Shown here piece by piece: positions 9,202-17,692 of a stretch of 33,170 bases of DNA. Below the pieces are notes generated by a model. That model did not search any database, was not told the DNA's origin, and saw nothing but the letters and a program-made list of their open reading frames with translations. How positions within the stretch are numbered: position 1 is the first letter of the stretch; each line of letters begins with the position of its first letter. A program made the translations under genes and the position numbers. Source of the stretch: Pseudomonadota bacterium (GTDB lineage: Bacteria > Pseudomonadota > Alphaproteobacteria > Caulobacterales > Aquidulcibacteraceae); assembly GCA_018241475.1 (NCBI GenBank), contig JAFEDV010000449.1, forward strand, positions 1 to 33,170. The letters run 5' to 3'.

Positions 9202-9888
9202 TTAGCGCTTAGACGTAGGTGGACGCGGCGGTTCAGCCAGACGTCGCTCCAAGTATGCGCGCGCGTGTTTCTCGACTTCGGCCAAATGATCCTCGCCCGG
9301 GTCGCGGCCGCGGAAGAAGTGATCGGCGCCTTCCACCTGCGCTGAATCGACCTTGATGTTCTTCTGGGTGCGGATGCGCGCGATCACGCGCTCCATGTCC
9401 GACGGCGTCGTGACGCTGTCGCGCGTGCCGTAGATGATCACGCCCGACGCCGGGCAGGGTGCAAGAAACGACAGATCGTAGTGGTTCGCCGGCGGCGCAA
9501 CGGCGATGAATCCGTCGATCTCCGGCCTGCGCATCAGCAGCTGCAACCCGATCCAGGCGCCGAAGGAATAGCCGCCGACCCAGCACTGTTCGGCGCTCGG
9601 GTTCATGCTCTGCAGATAGTCGAGCGCGCTGGCGGCGTCCGAGAGTTCCCCCATGCCGTTGTCGAACACGCCTTGGCTGCGCCCAATGCCGCGAAAGTTG
9701 AAGCGCAGCACGCCGAAGCCCTTGTCGGCGAAGAGTTTGTAGAGTTGCACCGTCACCCGGTCCTGCATGGAGCCGCCCGCACGCGGATGCCCGTGCAGGA
9801 TAAGCGCGATCGGGCCGCCTTCCTTGGCGGGCTCCTGGTACCGGCCTTCCACGCGCCCAGCCGCGCCTGGAAAAATCACTTCAGGCAT
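9202..9888 (-). CDS. Alpha/beta hydrolase (COG2945-like)
   Basis: The 228-aa protein is a compact alpha/beta hydrolase. It shows the oxyanion motif LILHGHPRAGGSM, the nucleophile elbow GYSFGA with Ser108, an acid at Asp157 (IIYGTRDSVTTP) and the catalytic His190 (VEGADHFF). The central RFNFRGIGRSQG is typical of the COG2945 group of cytosolic hydrolases, whose natural substrates are mostly unknown. No signal peptide is visible. It is divergent from iscR; the 179-nt gap between them holds the IscR-like site. It converges on the DUF4167 gene with only 42 nt between the stops. Esterase activity is likely from the intact triad; the substrate cannot be inferred. Confidence 0.85.
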   Translation of the reverse strand: MPEVIFPGAAGRVEGRYQEPAKEGGPIALILHGHPRAGGSMQDRVTVQLYKLFADKGFGVLRFNFRGIGRSQGVFDNGMGELSDAASALDYLQSMNPSAEQCWVGGYSFGAWIGLQLLMRRPEIDGFIAVAPPANHYDLSFLAPCPASGVIIYGTRDSVTTPSDMERVIARIRTQKNIKVDSAQVEGADHFFRGRDPGEDHLAEVEKHARAYLERRLAEPPRPPTSKR

Positions 9889-9943
9889 TCAATCCGACCC
9901 CAGACTTGCAGTGAGGGCGCGTCGATTTGCGCACGCCCAATTC

Positions 9944-9964
9944 TTGACCAAAACACTCAGGTAT
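9944..9964 (+). promoter_or_regulatory. Putative type-1 IscR operator upstream of iscR
   Basis: The 21-nt stretch begins TTGACC, has an A-rich centre (AAAACA) and ends CTCAGGTAT. This fits the enterobacterial type-1 IscR pattern as I remember it: YYGAC, a short A/T-rich spacer, then an STCRRSTAT half. It lies about 100 nt before the iscR start. TTGACC could also act as a -35 element, and TATCCT at 9962-9967 as a -10 element of an overlapping promoter. Autorepression by 2Fe-2S IscR would follow from the family. The match was made by eye against a remembered consensus, not with a weight matrix. Confidence 0.6.
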
Positions 9965-10067
9965 CCTAGCTCTGCGGCAGGGGTTTCCTGGGCTGCGCCG
10001 GCCTCCGAAGGGGCGGGCTTCTAGCAGGGAATTTGGGGACGGGCGAGGCCGCGGGAAGGGACCAGGC

Positions 10068-10514
10068 ATGCGTTTGACGTCGAAGGGCCGCTACGCGGTC
10101 ATGGCAATGGCCGATTTGGCGCTTCATGGCGGCGCCGAACGGGCCGTGCCGCTACAGGATGTGGCCCGCCGGCAGGAGATTTCGCTCTCTTATCTCGAAC
10201 AGCTTTTTGCACGCATGCGCCGGGCCGGTCTGGTTTCGGGCGTGCGCGGACCCGGCGGCGGTTACCGGCTGTCGCGCGATGCGGGCAGCGTCACCGTCGC
10301 TGAGATCATCGCTGCTGTGAATGAGCCCATCAAAGCCACGCGCTGCGAGGAAGGCTCGACCAAGAGCTGCATCGGTAAGAGCGGCCGCTGCATCGCCCAC
10401 GGCCTTTGGCAGGAGATGGGCGACCGCATTCAGAGTTTCCTCACCTCCGTCTCGCTCGCCGACGTGCTGGCGCAGCGCTTCGACGGGTCGAGCGCGCGGG
10501 TTGCCGCGGAATAG
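10068..10514 (+). CDS. iscR: Rrf2-family Fe-S cluster regulator IscR
   Basis: IscR is a winged-helix Rrf2 regulator that binds a 2Fe-2S cluster and represses Fe-S assembly genes when clusters are plentiful. The 148-aa protein starts MRLTSKGRYAVMAMADLAL, the classic Rrf2 N-terminus, with recognition-helix and wing region LSYLEQLFARMRRAGLV and GVRGPGGGYRLSR. Candidate cluster ligands are Cys93, Cys101 and Cys108, with His111 placed three residues after the last Cys as in E. coli IscR (Cys104/His107). The Cys spacings (7 and 6 intervening residues) are longer than the 5 and 5 of E. coli. It is the first gene of the suf operon, and an IscR-like operator lies upstream, so negative autoregulation is likely. 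The desulfurase gene starts 2 nt after its stop. Confidence 0.92.
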   Translation: MRLTSKGRYAVMAMADLALHGGAERAVPLQDVARRQEISLSYLEQLFARMRRAGLVSGVRGPGGGYRLSRDAGSVTVAEIIAAVNEPIKATRCEEGSTKSCIGKSGRCIAHGLWQEMGDRIQSFLTSVSLADVLAQRFDGSSARVAAE

Positions 10515-10516
10515 GA

Positions 10517-11643
10517 ATGATGGCCAAGCCGCTCGTCTATTGCGACTACAACGCCGGCGCGCCGATTCGCGCGGAAGCGTCGGTTGCGATGACGCGCGCG
10601 CTCGCCGCGGGCGGCAATCCGTCGTCAGTCCATGCCGCCGGCCGCCGCGCGCGTGCGCTGATCGAAGACGCGCGGGACAAAATTTCGGCGGCGGTCGGTG
10701 CGGACGCCGAGAATGCGGTCTTCACCTCCGGGGCCACGGAAGCATTGCACTTGGCGCTGGCGAGCGCCGGCGCCGCCTCGCTCATTGTCTCCGCTGTCGA
10801 GCACGATGCGGTGTTCGAGCACGCGACGAAGGCGCTCAAGACCAATCGCATCGCGCCGGTTGATGGCGACGGCGTCATTGATCTCATTGCGCTCACGGCG
10901 CTTCTGAGTGAAGCGCCGAAGCCGGCGCTTGTCGCGGCTCAGCTTGCCAACAACGAAACCGGCGTGATCCAGCCCATCGCCAGAATCGCCGCGCATTGCC
11001 GCGAGCATGGCGCTTTGCTGCTGGTCGATGCGGCGCAAGCGTTCGGCCGCGTGGACGTGCACATCGCCGATCTCGACGCCAGCTATCTCGTTCTCTCCAG
11101 CCACAAGATCGGAGGTCCGCCCGGCGCCGGCGCGCTCCTACTCGCGCCCGGCGCCCCGTTCACGGTCGGCCGTTTCGGCGGCGGTCAAGAACGCGGGCGC
11201 CGCCCGGGCACCGAGAACATGGGCGCCGTTGTCGGCTTCGGTGCGGCCGTCGAGTGGATGATGCGCGATATGATCCAAGAGATCGCGCGCATGCGCACGC
11301 TGCGCGACCGTTTCGAGGCCGGCTTGCCGCGCGACGCGGTGGTCTTCGGTAAGAACACGGCCCGCCTGCCAAATACCTCCAACTTCGCGCTGCCCGGCAT
11401 GGCTGCGGAAACCGCCGTCATAGCCATGGATCTTGAAGGCGTGGCGGTTTCTTCCGGCGCCGCCTGCTCGTCCGGTAAAGTGCGCTCCAGTCGCGTTCTG
11501 GCGGCGATGGGCGTCGCGCCTGAACTGGCGAAGGGCGCACTGCGCGCCAGCTTCGGCTACGCCTCGCAAGCAGGCGACGTCGAGGCCGCACTCTCCGCAC
11601 TCAACAAGATAGCGCAACGCCGCGCTCTTGCGGGGGCCGCGTA

Positions 11644-11644
<1 letters not shown>
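10517..11644 (+). CDS. Cysteine desulfurase, IscS/NifS type (group I)
   Basis: This PLP enzyme takes sulfur from L-cysteine and carries it as a persulfide for Fe-S cluster or thiolation chemistry. I place the start at the ATG at 10517 (a second ATG follows at 10520), with AGGA just upstream; the longer open frame overlaps iscR and is rejected. The product is 375 aa. It shows [11 protein letters not shown] at the N-terminus, the PLP lysine Lys197 in [15 protein letters not shown], and the catalytic Cys317 in [14 protein letters not shown], the extended active-site loop of group I enzymes. The same operon also encodes a group II SufS, so two desulfurase classes are co-transcribed. In some alphaproteobacteria this gene is called iscS in the iscR-suf cluster. 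Its stop overlaps the sufB start (TAATG). Confidence 0.93.
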
Positions 11645-13112
<1,468 letters not shown>

Positions 13113-13116
<4 letters not shown>

Positions 13117-13430
13117 TCGAGCAAGACTATTGGTTCGCACGTTCGCGCCGTCCCGGTTCCAACCGCATGGCGCCGATCAACGCCAAGGGCTGGTTCGTCG
13201 TTTTGTTCTTTGTGGCGTGCATGATGATCGGCGCTGGCTTGTTTGGCGTCTTGATGTTCGACGGCAAAATCATGGCCGCGGTGGTGAGCTATGCGCTGTT
13301 TGCGCTCATCGGCGCTGGAACGTTCATTTGGCTCGCTCAAGCCAAGGGCGATCGCACGCGCACCGTCGACGATTATCGCGCGGCAGCGAAGCCGGAAGAC
13401 CTCCACGACCAACTTGGGGGCCGGCGGTGA
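13113..13430 (+). CDS. Small two-helix membrane protein inside the suf operon
   Basis: I do not recognise this 105-aa protein. It has a polar, arginine-rich N-terminal tail (about residues 1-26), two hydrophobic helices (about 27-48, [20 protein letters not shown], and about 53-75, [20 protein letters not shown]), and a charged C-terminal tail of about 30 residues that ends in [20 protein letters not shown]. The short loop between helices predicts a hairpin with both tails on the same side, probably cytoplasmic because of their positive charge. Its start overlaps the sufB stop (ATGA) and its stop overlaps the sufC start (GTGA), so it is translated together with the scaffold and ATPase. That position suggests a membrane-linked accessory to Fe-S assembly, but this is inference from context only. 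Confidence 0.85.
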
Positions 13431-14173
13431 TCGAACTGAACAATATCCATGTGCGCGTCGGAGATGCGGAGATTATTAAGGGCGTGACGCTGCATGTGCC
13501 TGCGGGCCAAGTGCATGCGCTGATGGGGCCCAACGGCTCCGGCAAGTCGACGCTGGCTTATGCGTTGAGCGGGCGCGACGGCTATGAGGTCACACAAGGC
13601 CAAGCGAAGCTCGATGGCGCCGATATCCTGGCGTTGACGCCGGAGGAGCGCGCCGCGAAAGGGCTGTTTCTTTCATTCCAATATCCGGTCGAAATACCGG
13701 GGTTGTCGGCGATCGCCTTCTTGAAGGCGGCGCTCAATTCGCAACGCGCCGCCCGCGGCGAAGCGGCGATGCCGGCGCCGGAGCTGCTGAAGCTGTTGCG
13801 CGCCAAAGCGGACGCGCTGCGGATTGATCAGGAGATGCTGAAGCGGCCGCTGAATGTCGGCTTTTCGGGTGGCGAGAAGAAGCGCTTCGAGGCGCTGCAA
13901 ATGGCGGTGCTTGAGCCGCGTTTCGCCATCTTGGATGAAACCGATTCTGGGCTCGACATCGATGCGCTGCGCATTGTCGCCGACAATGTGAATGCGCTGC
14001 GCGGGCCGGAACGCTCGATGCTGGTGATCACCCATTATCAGCGCTTGCTCGACTATATCAAACCCGACCGCGTGCATGTGCTGGCGCGCGGCCGCATTGC
14101 AACGTCCGGCGGCCCCGAGCTCGCGCTCGAGCTCGAGCGCGAGGGCTACGACAAATATCTGAGGGCGGCGTGA
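13427..14173 (+). CDS. sufC: Fe-S assembly ATPase SufC
   Basis: SufC is a soluble ABC-type ATPase that drives conformational change in the SufBC2D scaffold. The start is the GTG at 13427 (248 aa), where the product begins with the family pattern [19 protein letters not shown]. The frame is open upstream but that part is a shadow of the membrane-protein gene. Walker A is GPNGSGKST (residues 34-42), the Q-loop is in LFLSFQYPVEIPG, the ABC signature is SGGEKKR (147-153), Walker B is FAILDE (166-171) with TDSGLDIDAL after it, and the switch His is in VITHYQRLLDYI. The start overlaps the upstream stop by 4 nt, and its TGA overlaps the sufD start in the same way. Confidence 0.97.
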   Translation: MIELNNIHVRVGDAEIIKGVTLHVPAGQVHALMGPNGSGKSTLAYALSGRDGYEVTQGQAKLDGADILALTPEERAAKGLFLSFQYPVEIPGLSAIAFLKAALNSQRAARGEAAMPAPELLKLLRAKADALRIDQEMLKRPLNVGFSGGEKKRFEALQMAVLEPRFAILDETDSGLDIDALRIVADNVNALRGPERSMLVITHYQRLLDYIKPDRVHVLARGRIATSGGPELALELEREGYDKYLRAA

Positions 14174-15045
14174 TCGCGGCCGAACTCCCCAATCGCCGCA
14201 TTGAGGCGTGGAAATACAGCGACCTCCGCGCGGCTGTCGGCGACGTACGCCCGGCCATGGCGGGCGAGGGCGATGTCATCGAACGTCTCGCCGAGGGCGC
14301 TGGGCGTCGTGAAAGTCGCGTCATCGCAGCGGGCAAGAGCGATCTCTTCGTCGACTACATCGAAGGCGATGGCCTCCTGCCCTCGGCGGAAACGATCGCA
14401 GTCGGCCCAGGCAGCACGTATCACCGCATCGTCGTCCAAACCGGCGCCGGCCTTCCGCTGAGCTTTTGCCGCGCGCAGCTCGGCGCCGGCGCGACATTCC
14501 GCCAGTTTGTGCTCGCCGAAGGCGCCAAGCTGGCGCGCATTGAAACCCACGTCGCAATCGAAGGCGAGGGTGCAGAGGTCGAGCTGAACGGGCTCTATAT
14601 GTGTGGCGAGGGCCGTCACGCCGATCTCACCAGCGTCATCGCGCACAAGGTGGGCGGTGGCGCGACGCGGCAGCTGATCAAAGGTGTTTCGCGCAGAGGC
14701 GGGCGCGGCGTGTTCCAGGGCAAAATCGTGGTTGAACACGGTGCGCAAAAGACGGACGCGCGCCAATATCATCACGGCATGCTGCTCGAGGATGGCGCTG
14801 AGATTTTTGCGAAGCCCGAGTTGATGATCCACGCCGACGATGTGCAGTGCGCGCACGGCAATACTGCGGGCGGGCTGGACGAGACCGCGCTCTTCTACAT
14901 GCGCTCGCGCGGCGTCCCGGAGCGCCAAGCGCGTGCGCTGCTGATCGAAGCTTTCCTGGGCGAGACGGTTCCCGACTGGGCACCGCCGGACGTGCGCGCG
15001 GAGATCGAGGGGCGTATCCGCGCGTGGCTGGGAGGCGCATCATGA
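14170..15045 (+). CDS. sufD: Fe-S assembly scaffold subunit SufD (short form)
   Basis: SufD pairs with SufB and SufC; it is needed for iron acquisition and cluster assembly. The GTG at 14170 overlaps the sufC stop and gives 291 aa. Family marks are RRIEAWKYSDLRAAVG near the N-terminus, the right-handed beta-helix core (GKIVVEHGAQKTDARQYHHG), and ADDVQCAHGNTAGGLDETAL with Cys227 and His229; this motif carries the functionally important His360 of E. coli SufD. The C-terminus LFYMRSRGVPERQARALLIE is also typical. The protein is much shorter than E. coli SufD (423 aa) and begins only 9 residues before the EAWK motif, so most of the N-terminal helical domain is absent. Upstream in-frame sequence is open but does not look like SufD. 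Confidence 0.95.
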   Translation: MIAAELPNRRIEAWKYSDLRAAVGDVRPAMAGEGDVIERLAEGAGRRESRVIAAGKSDLFVDYIEGDGLLPSAETIAVGPGSTYHRIVVQTGAGLPLSFCRAQLGAGATFRQFVLAEGAKLARIETHVAIEGEGAEVELNGLYMCGEGRHADLTSVIAHKVGGGATRQLIKGVSRRGGRGVFQGKIVVEHGAQKTDARQYHHGMLLEDGAEIFAKPELMIHADDVQCAHGNTAGGLDETALFYMRSRGVPERQARALLIEAFLGETVPDWAPPDVRAEIEGRIRAWLGGAS

Positions 15046-15061
15046 GTGAGCGCCGTACCAG

Positions 15062-15216
15062 CCCCTTGTGGGAGAGGGGATCGCAGAGCACCGCTTTTGA
15101 CATCGCTCAGAGGCGGGTGCGGGGTATCAGCGCCAATGATCGGGCGCCTGCGCGCGTACCTTTCATCCGTCCGCTCGCTGTCGCGAGCGGACACCTTCTC
15201 CCACAAGGGGAGAAGG
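15062..15216 (+). repeat. Palindromic repeat between sufD and sufS
   Basis: The outer arms are a perfect 14-nt inverted repeat: CCCCTTGTGGGAGA at 15062-15075 and its reverse complement at 15197-15210. A separate perfect 10-bp hairpin lies inside (GTCCGCTCGC 15169-15178, loop TGTC, GCGAGCGGAC 15183-15192). The right end forms a third hairpin, CCTTCTCC 15194-15201 with GGAGAAGG 15209-15216, and its 3' arm is the Shine-Dalgarno sequence of sufS (ATG at 15221). The whole insert stays open in one frame: a 60-codon reading frame from 15042 to 15224 overlaps the sufD stop and the sufS start with ATGA at both ends. Its peptide (SPLWERG ... HLLPQGEKVE) looks like translated repeat, not a gene. Confidence 0.8.
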
Positions 15217-15220
15217 TCGA

Positions 15221-16450
15221 ATGAACGCGCCCATCAAGCGTCCATTCGATGTCGCCGCCGTCCGCGCGCAATTCCCGATCCTGGGGCGGACGGTGAACGA
15301 TCGGCCGCTGATCTATCTCGATAATGCGGCGAGCGCGCAAAAGCCGGAAGTGGTGATCGAAGCGATGTCGGGCGCCATGCGCGGCCGATACGCCAATGTG
15401 CATCGCGGTCTGCACACGCTCGCCAACGAGACGACGGAAGCTTATGAGGCGGCGCGCACGTCGCTAGCGCGTTTCCTCAATGCGCCCTCGCGCGAGAGCA
15501 TCATCTTCACCAAGTCCGGCACGCAGGCGATCAACATTGTCGCCGCTGGCCTGGATATCAGACCGGGCGACGAGATCGTGCTCTCGGTGATGGAGCACCA
15601 TTCCAACATCGTGCCGTGGCATTTCCTGCGCGAACGCAAGGGCGCAGTGCTGAAGTGGCTCGATATCGACGATGACGGCGACATCGATCTCCTGGCGCTG
15701 GACGCGTTGATCGGCCCGCGCACCAGGATGGTGGCGCTCACGCACATGTCGAATGTGCTGGCCGCGCGCACGCCGGCCGCGGACGTCGTCCGGATCGCGC
15801 ATGCCAAAGGGGCGCCGGTTCTGCTCGATGGCTGTCAGGCCGCCGTGCACGGCCGCGTCGACCTCACCGCGCTCGATGTCGATTTCTACGCCTGCACCGG
15901 GCACAAGCTCTACGGGCCCACCGGCATTGGCGTGCTTTACGGCAAGCCGGAGCGGCTCGCCATCCTGCCGCCATTCGAAGGCGGCGGCGAGATGATCGAC
16001 ATCGTCGAGCGTGAGCGCGTGACCTACAACGAACCGCCGCATCGCTTCGAAGCTGGCACGCCGCCGATCCTTGAAGCCATTGGCCTCGGCGCGGCGGTCG
16101 ACTGGCTGGCGGCCATGGATCGCTCAGCCATCGAAGCGCACGAAAACATGCTGCGCGATCGCACCATGGACGCGCTGCGGTCTCTCAATTGGGTGAAGCT
16201 CTACGGGCAGGCGCCGGACAAGGGCGCCATTGTCGCGTTCTCGGTCGATGGCGCGCATCCCCACGACGTGGCCCAAATTCTCGACCGCCAGGGCGTTGCG
16301 GTGCGCGCCGGTCACCATTGCGCGCAACCGCTGATGCAGCGGCTCGGCGTTACCGCCACCGCGCGCGCCAGCTTCGCGTGCTACAATACCGCCGATGAGG
16401 CGGATCAGTTCATCGAGGCCTTGCACAAGGCCCGCAAGCTGCTGAGCTAG
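15221..16450 (+). CDS. sufS: Cysteine desulfurase SufS (group II)
   Basis: SufS releases sulfur from cysteine for the SufBCD scaffold, normally passing the persulfide to SufE or SufU. The 409-aa protein begins DVAAVRAQFPILGRTVNDRP and then LIYLDNAASAQKP, the SufS/CsdA pattern. The PLP lysine is Lys229 in FYACTGHKLYGPTGIGVLYG, and the catalytic Cys367 is in VRAGHHCAQPLMQRLG, the short rigid loop of group II enzymes. This distinguishes it from the group I enzyme at 10517. Neither sufE nor sufU is in the operon, so the sulfur acceptor must be encoded elsewhere or be different. The ATG has GGAGAAGG 4 nt upstream, supplied by the palindromic repeat. Confidence 0.97.
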   Translation: MNAPIKRPFDVAAVRAQFPILGRTVNDRPLIYLDNAASAQKPEVVIEAMSGAMRGRYANVHRGLHTLANETTEAYEAARTSLARFLNAPSRESIIFTKSGTQAINIVAAGLDIRPGDEIVLSVMEHHSNIVPWHFLRERKGAVLKWLDIDDDGDIDLLALDALIGPRTRMVALTHMSNVLAARTPAADVVRIAHAKGAPVLLDGCQAAVHGRVDLTALDVDFYACTGHKLYGPTGIGVLYGKPERLAILPPFEGGGEMIDIVERERVTYNEPPHRFEAGTPPILEAIGLGAAVDWLAAMDRSAIEAHENMLRDRTMDALRSLNWVKLYGQAPDKGAIVAFSVDGAHPHDVAQILDRQGVAVRAGHHCAQPLMQRLGVTATARASFACYNTADEADQFIEALHKARKLLS

Positions 16451-16455
16451 GGACC

Positions 16456-16809
16456 ATGGACGGCGTGACTTCCCCTCCGCAATCGGCGCTCTCGCAAGCC
16501 GAACTGGATCGCATCACCGACGATCTGGTGGCGCAGTTCAAAACCGTGTTCGACCCGGAAATACCGGTTGATATTTACGAGCTTGGCCTCATCTACAAAG
16601 TCGACATCAGTGACGAAGGCCATGTTGACATCGATATGACGCTGACGGCGCCAGGCTGCCCGGTGGCAGGCGAGATGCCGACCTGGGTTGAAACAGCGGC
16701 GCGGCGCGTGAAGGGCGTCACCTCGGTGCACGTGAACTTGGTGTTCGATCCGCCCTGGACGCCGGCGCGCATGAGCGACGAGGCCAAACTCGAACTGAAC
16801 ATGTTGTGA
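16456..16809 (+). CDS. sufT: SufT / MIP18-family (DUF59) Fe-S maturation protein
   Basis: SufT proteins are DUF59/MIP18 members that assist Fe-S protein maturation, mainly under high cluster demand. The 117-aa protein contains KTVFDPEIPVDIYELGLIYK (the DPE-x-P-V-D-I-x-x-L-G-L-I-Y signature, about residues 29-48) and MTLTAPGCPVAGEMP with the conserved Cys68, then a C-terminal VNLVFDPPWTPARMSDEAK, which matches family members such as PaaD and YitW. The location between sufS and the A-type carrier is standard in alphaproteobacterial suf operons, which argues against a phenylacetate role. It starts 5 nt after the sufS stop; its stop overlaps the next start (GTGA). Confidence 0.92.
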   Translation: MDGVTSPPQSALSQAELDRITDDLVAQFKTVFDPEIPVDIYELGLIYKVDISDEGHVDIDMTLTAPGCPVAGEMPTWVETAARRVKGVTSVHVNLVFDPPWTPARMSDEAKLELNML

Positions 16810-17174
16810 CCATGACCAGACGCTCGAGACCGAAAATCGTGACCCTGACCGACGCCGCAGCAGCACGCGTGAAGCAGATCATGGCGGAATCGGCGAAGCC
16901 CTATCTGCGGGTGGGCGTCAACAATGGCGGCTGCGCGGGTATGGAATACACGCTCGCTTATGCCGATGCGCCGGAGCAGTTCGACGAACTGGTCGAGGAC
17001 CACGACGTGAAAATCCTGATCAAGGCGGACGCGGTGATGTTCCTGCTGGGCTCGGTGATCGATCACGAGACCAACCGTCTGTCCTCCAAGTTCGTTTTCC
17101 GCAACCCGAACCAGACCGACGCCTGCGGCTGCGGCGAGAGCGTCACCATCGTACCGGCAAAACTCGAGGCGTAA
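16806..17174 (+). CDS. sufA: A-type Fe-S carrier (SufA/IscA family)
   Basis: A-type carriers receive Fe-S clusters from the scaffold and hand them to target enzymes. The 122-aa protein has the three conserved cysteines: Cys43 in VNNGGCAGMEYTL, and Cys107 and Cys109 in DACGCGESVTI. The first is followed by AGMEY rather than the more common SGL.Y pattern, as seen in alphaproteobacterial members. The start is either the GTG at 16806, which overlaps the sufT stop, or the ATG at 16812 two codons later. SufA and IscA cannot be separated by sequence with certainty; the symbol is given by operon position. It is the last clear assembly gene in the cluster. Confidence 0.92.
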   Translation: MTMTRRSRPKIVTLTDAAAARVKQIMAESAKPYLRVGVNNGGCAGMEYTLAYADAPEQFDELVEDHDVKILIKADAVMFLLGSVIDHETNRLSSKFVFRNPNQTDACGCGESVTIVPAKLEA

Positions 17175-17179
17175 AGGCG

Positions 17180-17569
17180 ATGGCCGACGACAGCTTCCAC
17201 GCTTTCGTGAAGGAGCTGTTTGCAGGCATGGGGCCAGTACAGATCAAGCGCATGTTCGGCGGCGCCGGCGTCTACGCAGATGGGCTGATGTTCGGATTGC
17301 TTGCCGAAGGCGCCGTCCACATCAAGGCCAACGACGAGGCGATGAAGGCCGCGTTGCGCGCGGAGGGCTCCGGTCCGTTCGTATGGATTCCGCAGAACGG
17401 CCCGCGCAAGGGCGAGCAGGTCGATCTCGGCTATTGGCGTTTGCCGGAAGCAGCACTCGACGATCCGGACGAAGCCGTAAAGTGGGGTCGCAAGGCGCTG
17501 GCGCTCGCGAAGGCGAAAGCGGCGGCGAAAAAGCCGAAGGCGCCACGCGCGAAGAGAGCAAAGCGATAG
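17180..17569 (+). CDS. TfoX N-terminal-domain protein with Lys/Ala-rich tail
   Basis: The first 100 residues match the TfoX N-terminal domain (FVKELFAGMGPVQIKRMFGG, then GVYADGLMFGLLAEGAVHIK and YWRLPEAALDDPDEAVKW). The domain is named from the competence regulator Sxy/TfoX, but stand-alone copies like this one are widespread and mostly uncharacterised; the C-terminal TfoX domain is absent. The last 28 residues are almost entirely lysine, alanine, proline and arginine (KAKAAAKKPKAPRAKRAKR), which suggests nucleic-acid binding. It starts 5 nt after the carrier gene stop and is probably co-transcribed with the suf operon. A competence function should not be assumed. Confidence 0.85.
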   Translation: MADDSFHAFVKELFAGMGPVQIKRMFGGAGVYADGLMFGLLAEGAVHIKANDEAMKAALRAEGSGPFVWIPQNGPRKGEQVDLGYWRLPEAALDDPDEAVKWGRKALALAKAKAAAKKPKAPRAKRAKR

Positions 17570-17573
17570 ACAC

Positions 17574-17691
17574 CAGAGTCATTCCGGGCGAGCGGAGCGA
17601 GACCCGGAACCCAGTGATCGCAGAGCACAGGATGTTGCCCCTGGGTTCCGGCTCTACGGCGCGTGCCGCGCCTCCGGCCGGAATGACTCTG
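17574..17691. repeat. 118-nt imperfect palindrome between convergent genes
   Basis: Perfect 14-nt outer arms CAGAGTCATTCCGG (17574-17587) and CCGGAATGACTCTG (17678-17691) enclose a second, near-perfect 15-nt pair, AGACCCGGAACCCAG (17600-17614) with CTGGGTTCCGGCTCT (17641-17655). The sequence type (GTCATTCCGGG ... GAGACCCGGAACCC) is the dispersed intergenic palindrome familiar from many alphaproteobacterial genomes. It fills the whole space between the tfoX-like stop and the crotonase stop, so it may serve as a bidirectional terminator or mRNA-end stabiliser. It is not related in sequence to the repeats at 7166 and 15062. Confidence 0.82.
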
Positions 17692-17692
17692 T

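Noticed and set aside
13130-13426. N-terminal extension of SufC
   Set aside because: It overlaps the small membrane-protein gene and is not SufC-like; the GTG at 13427 gives the normal N-terminus and a GTGA overlap.
15042-15224. Small protein gene of 60 codons between sufD and sufS
   Set aside because: The frame consists of palindromic repeat; the peptide ends look like translated repeat. Kept as a finding about coupling, not as a gene.
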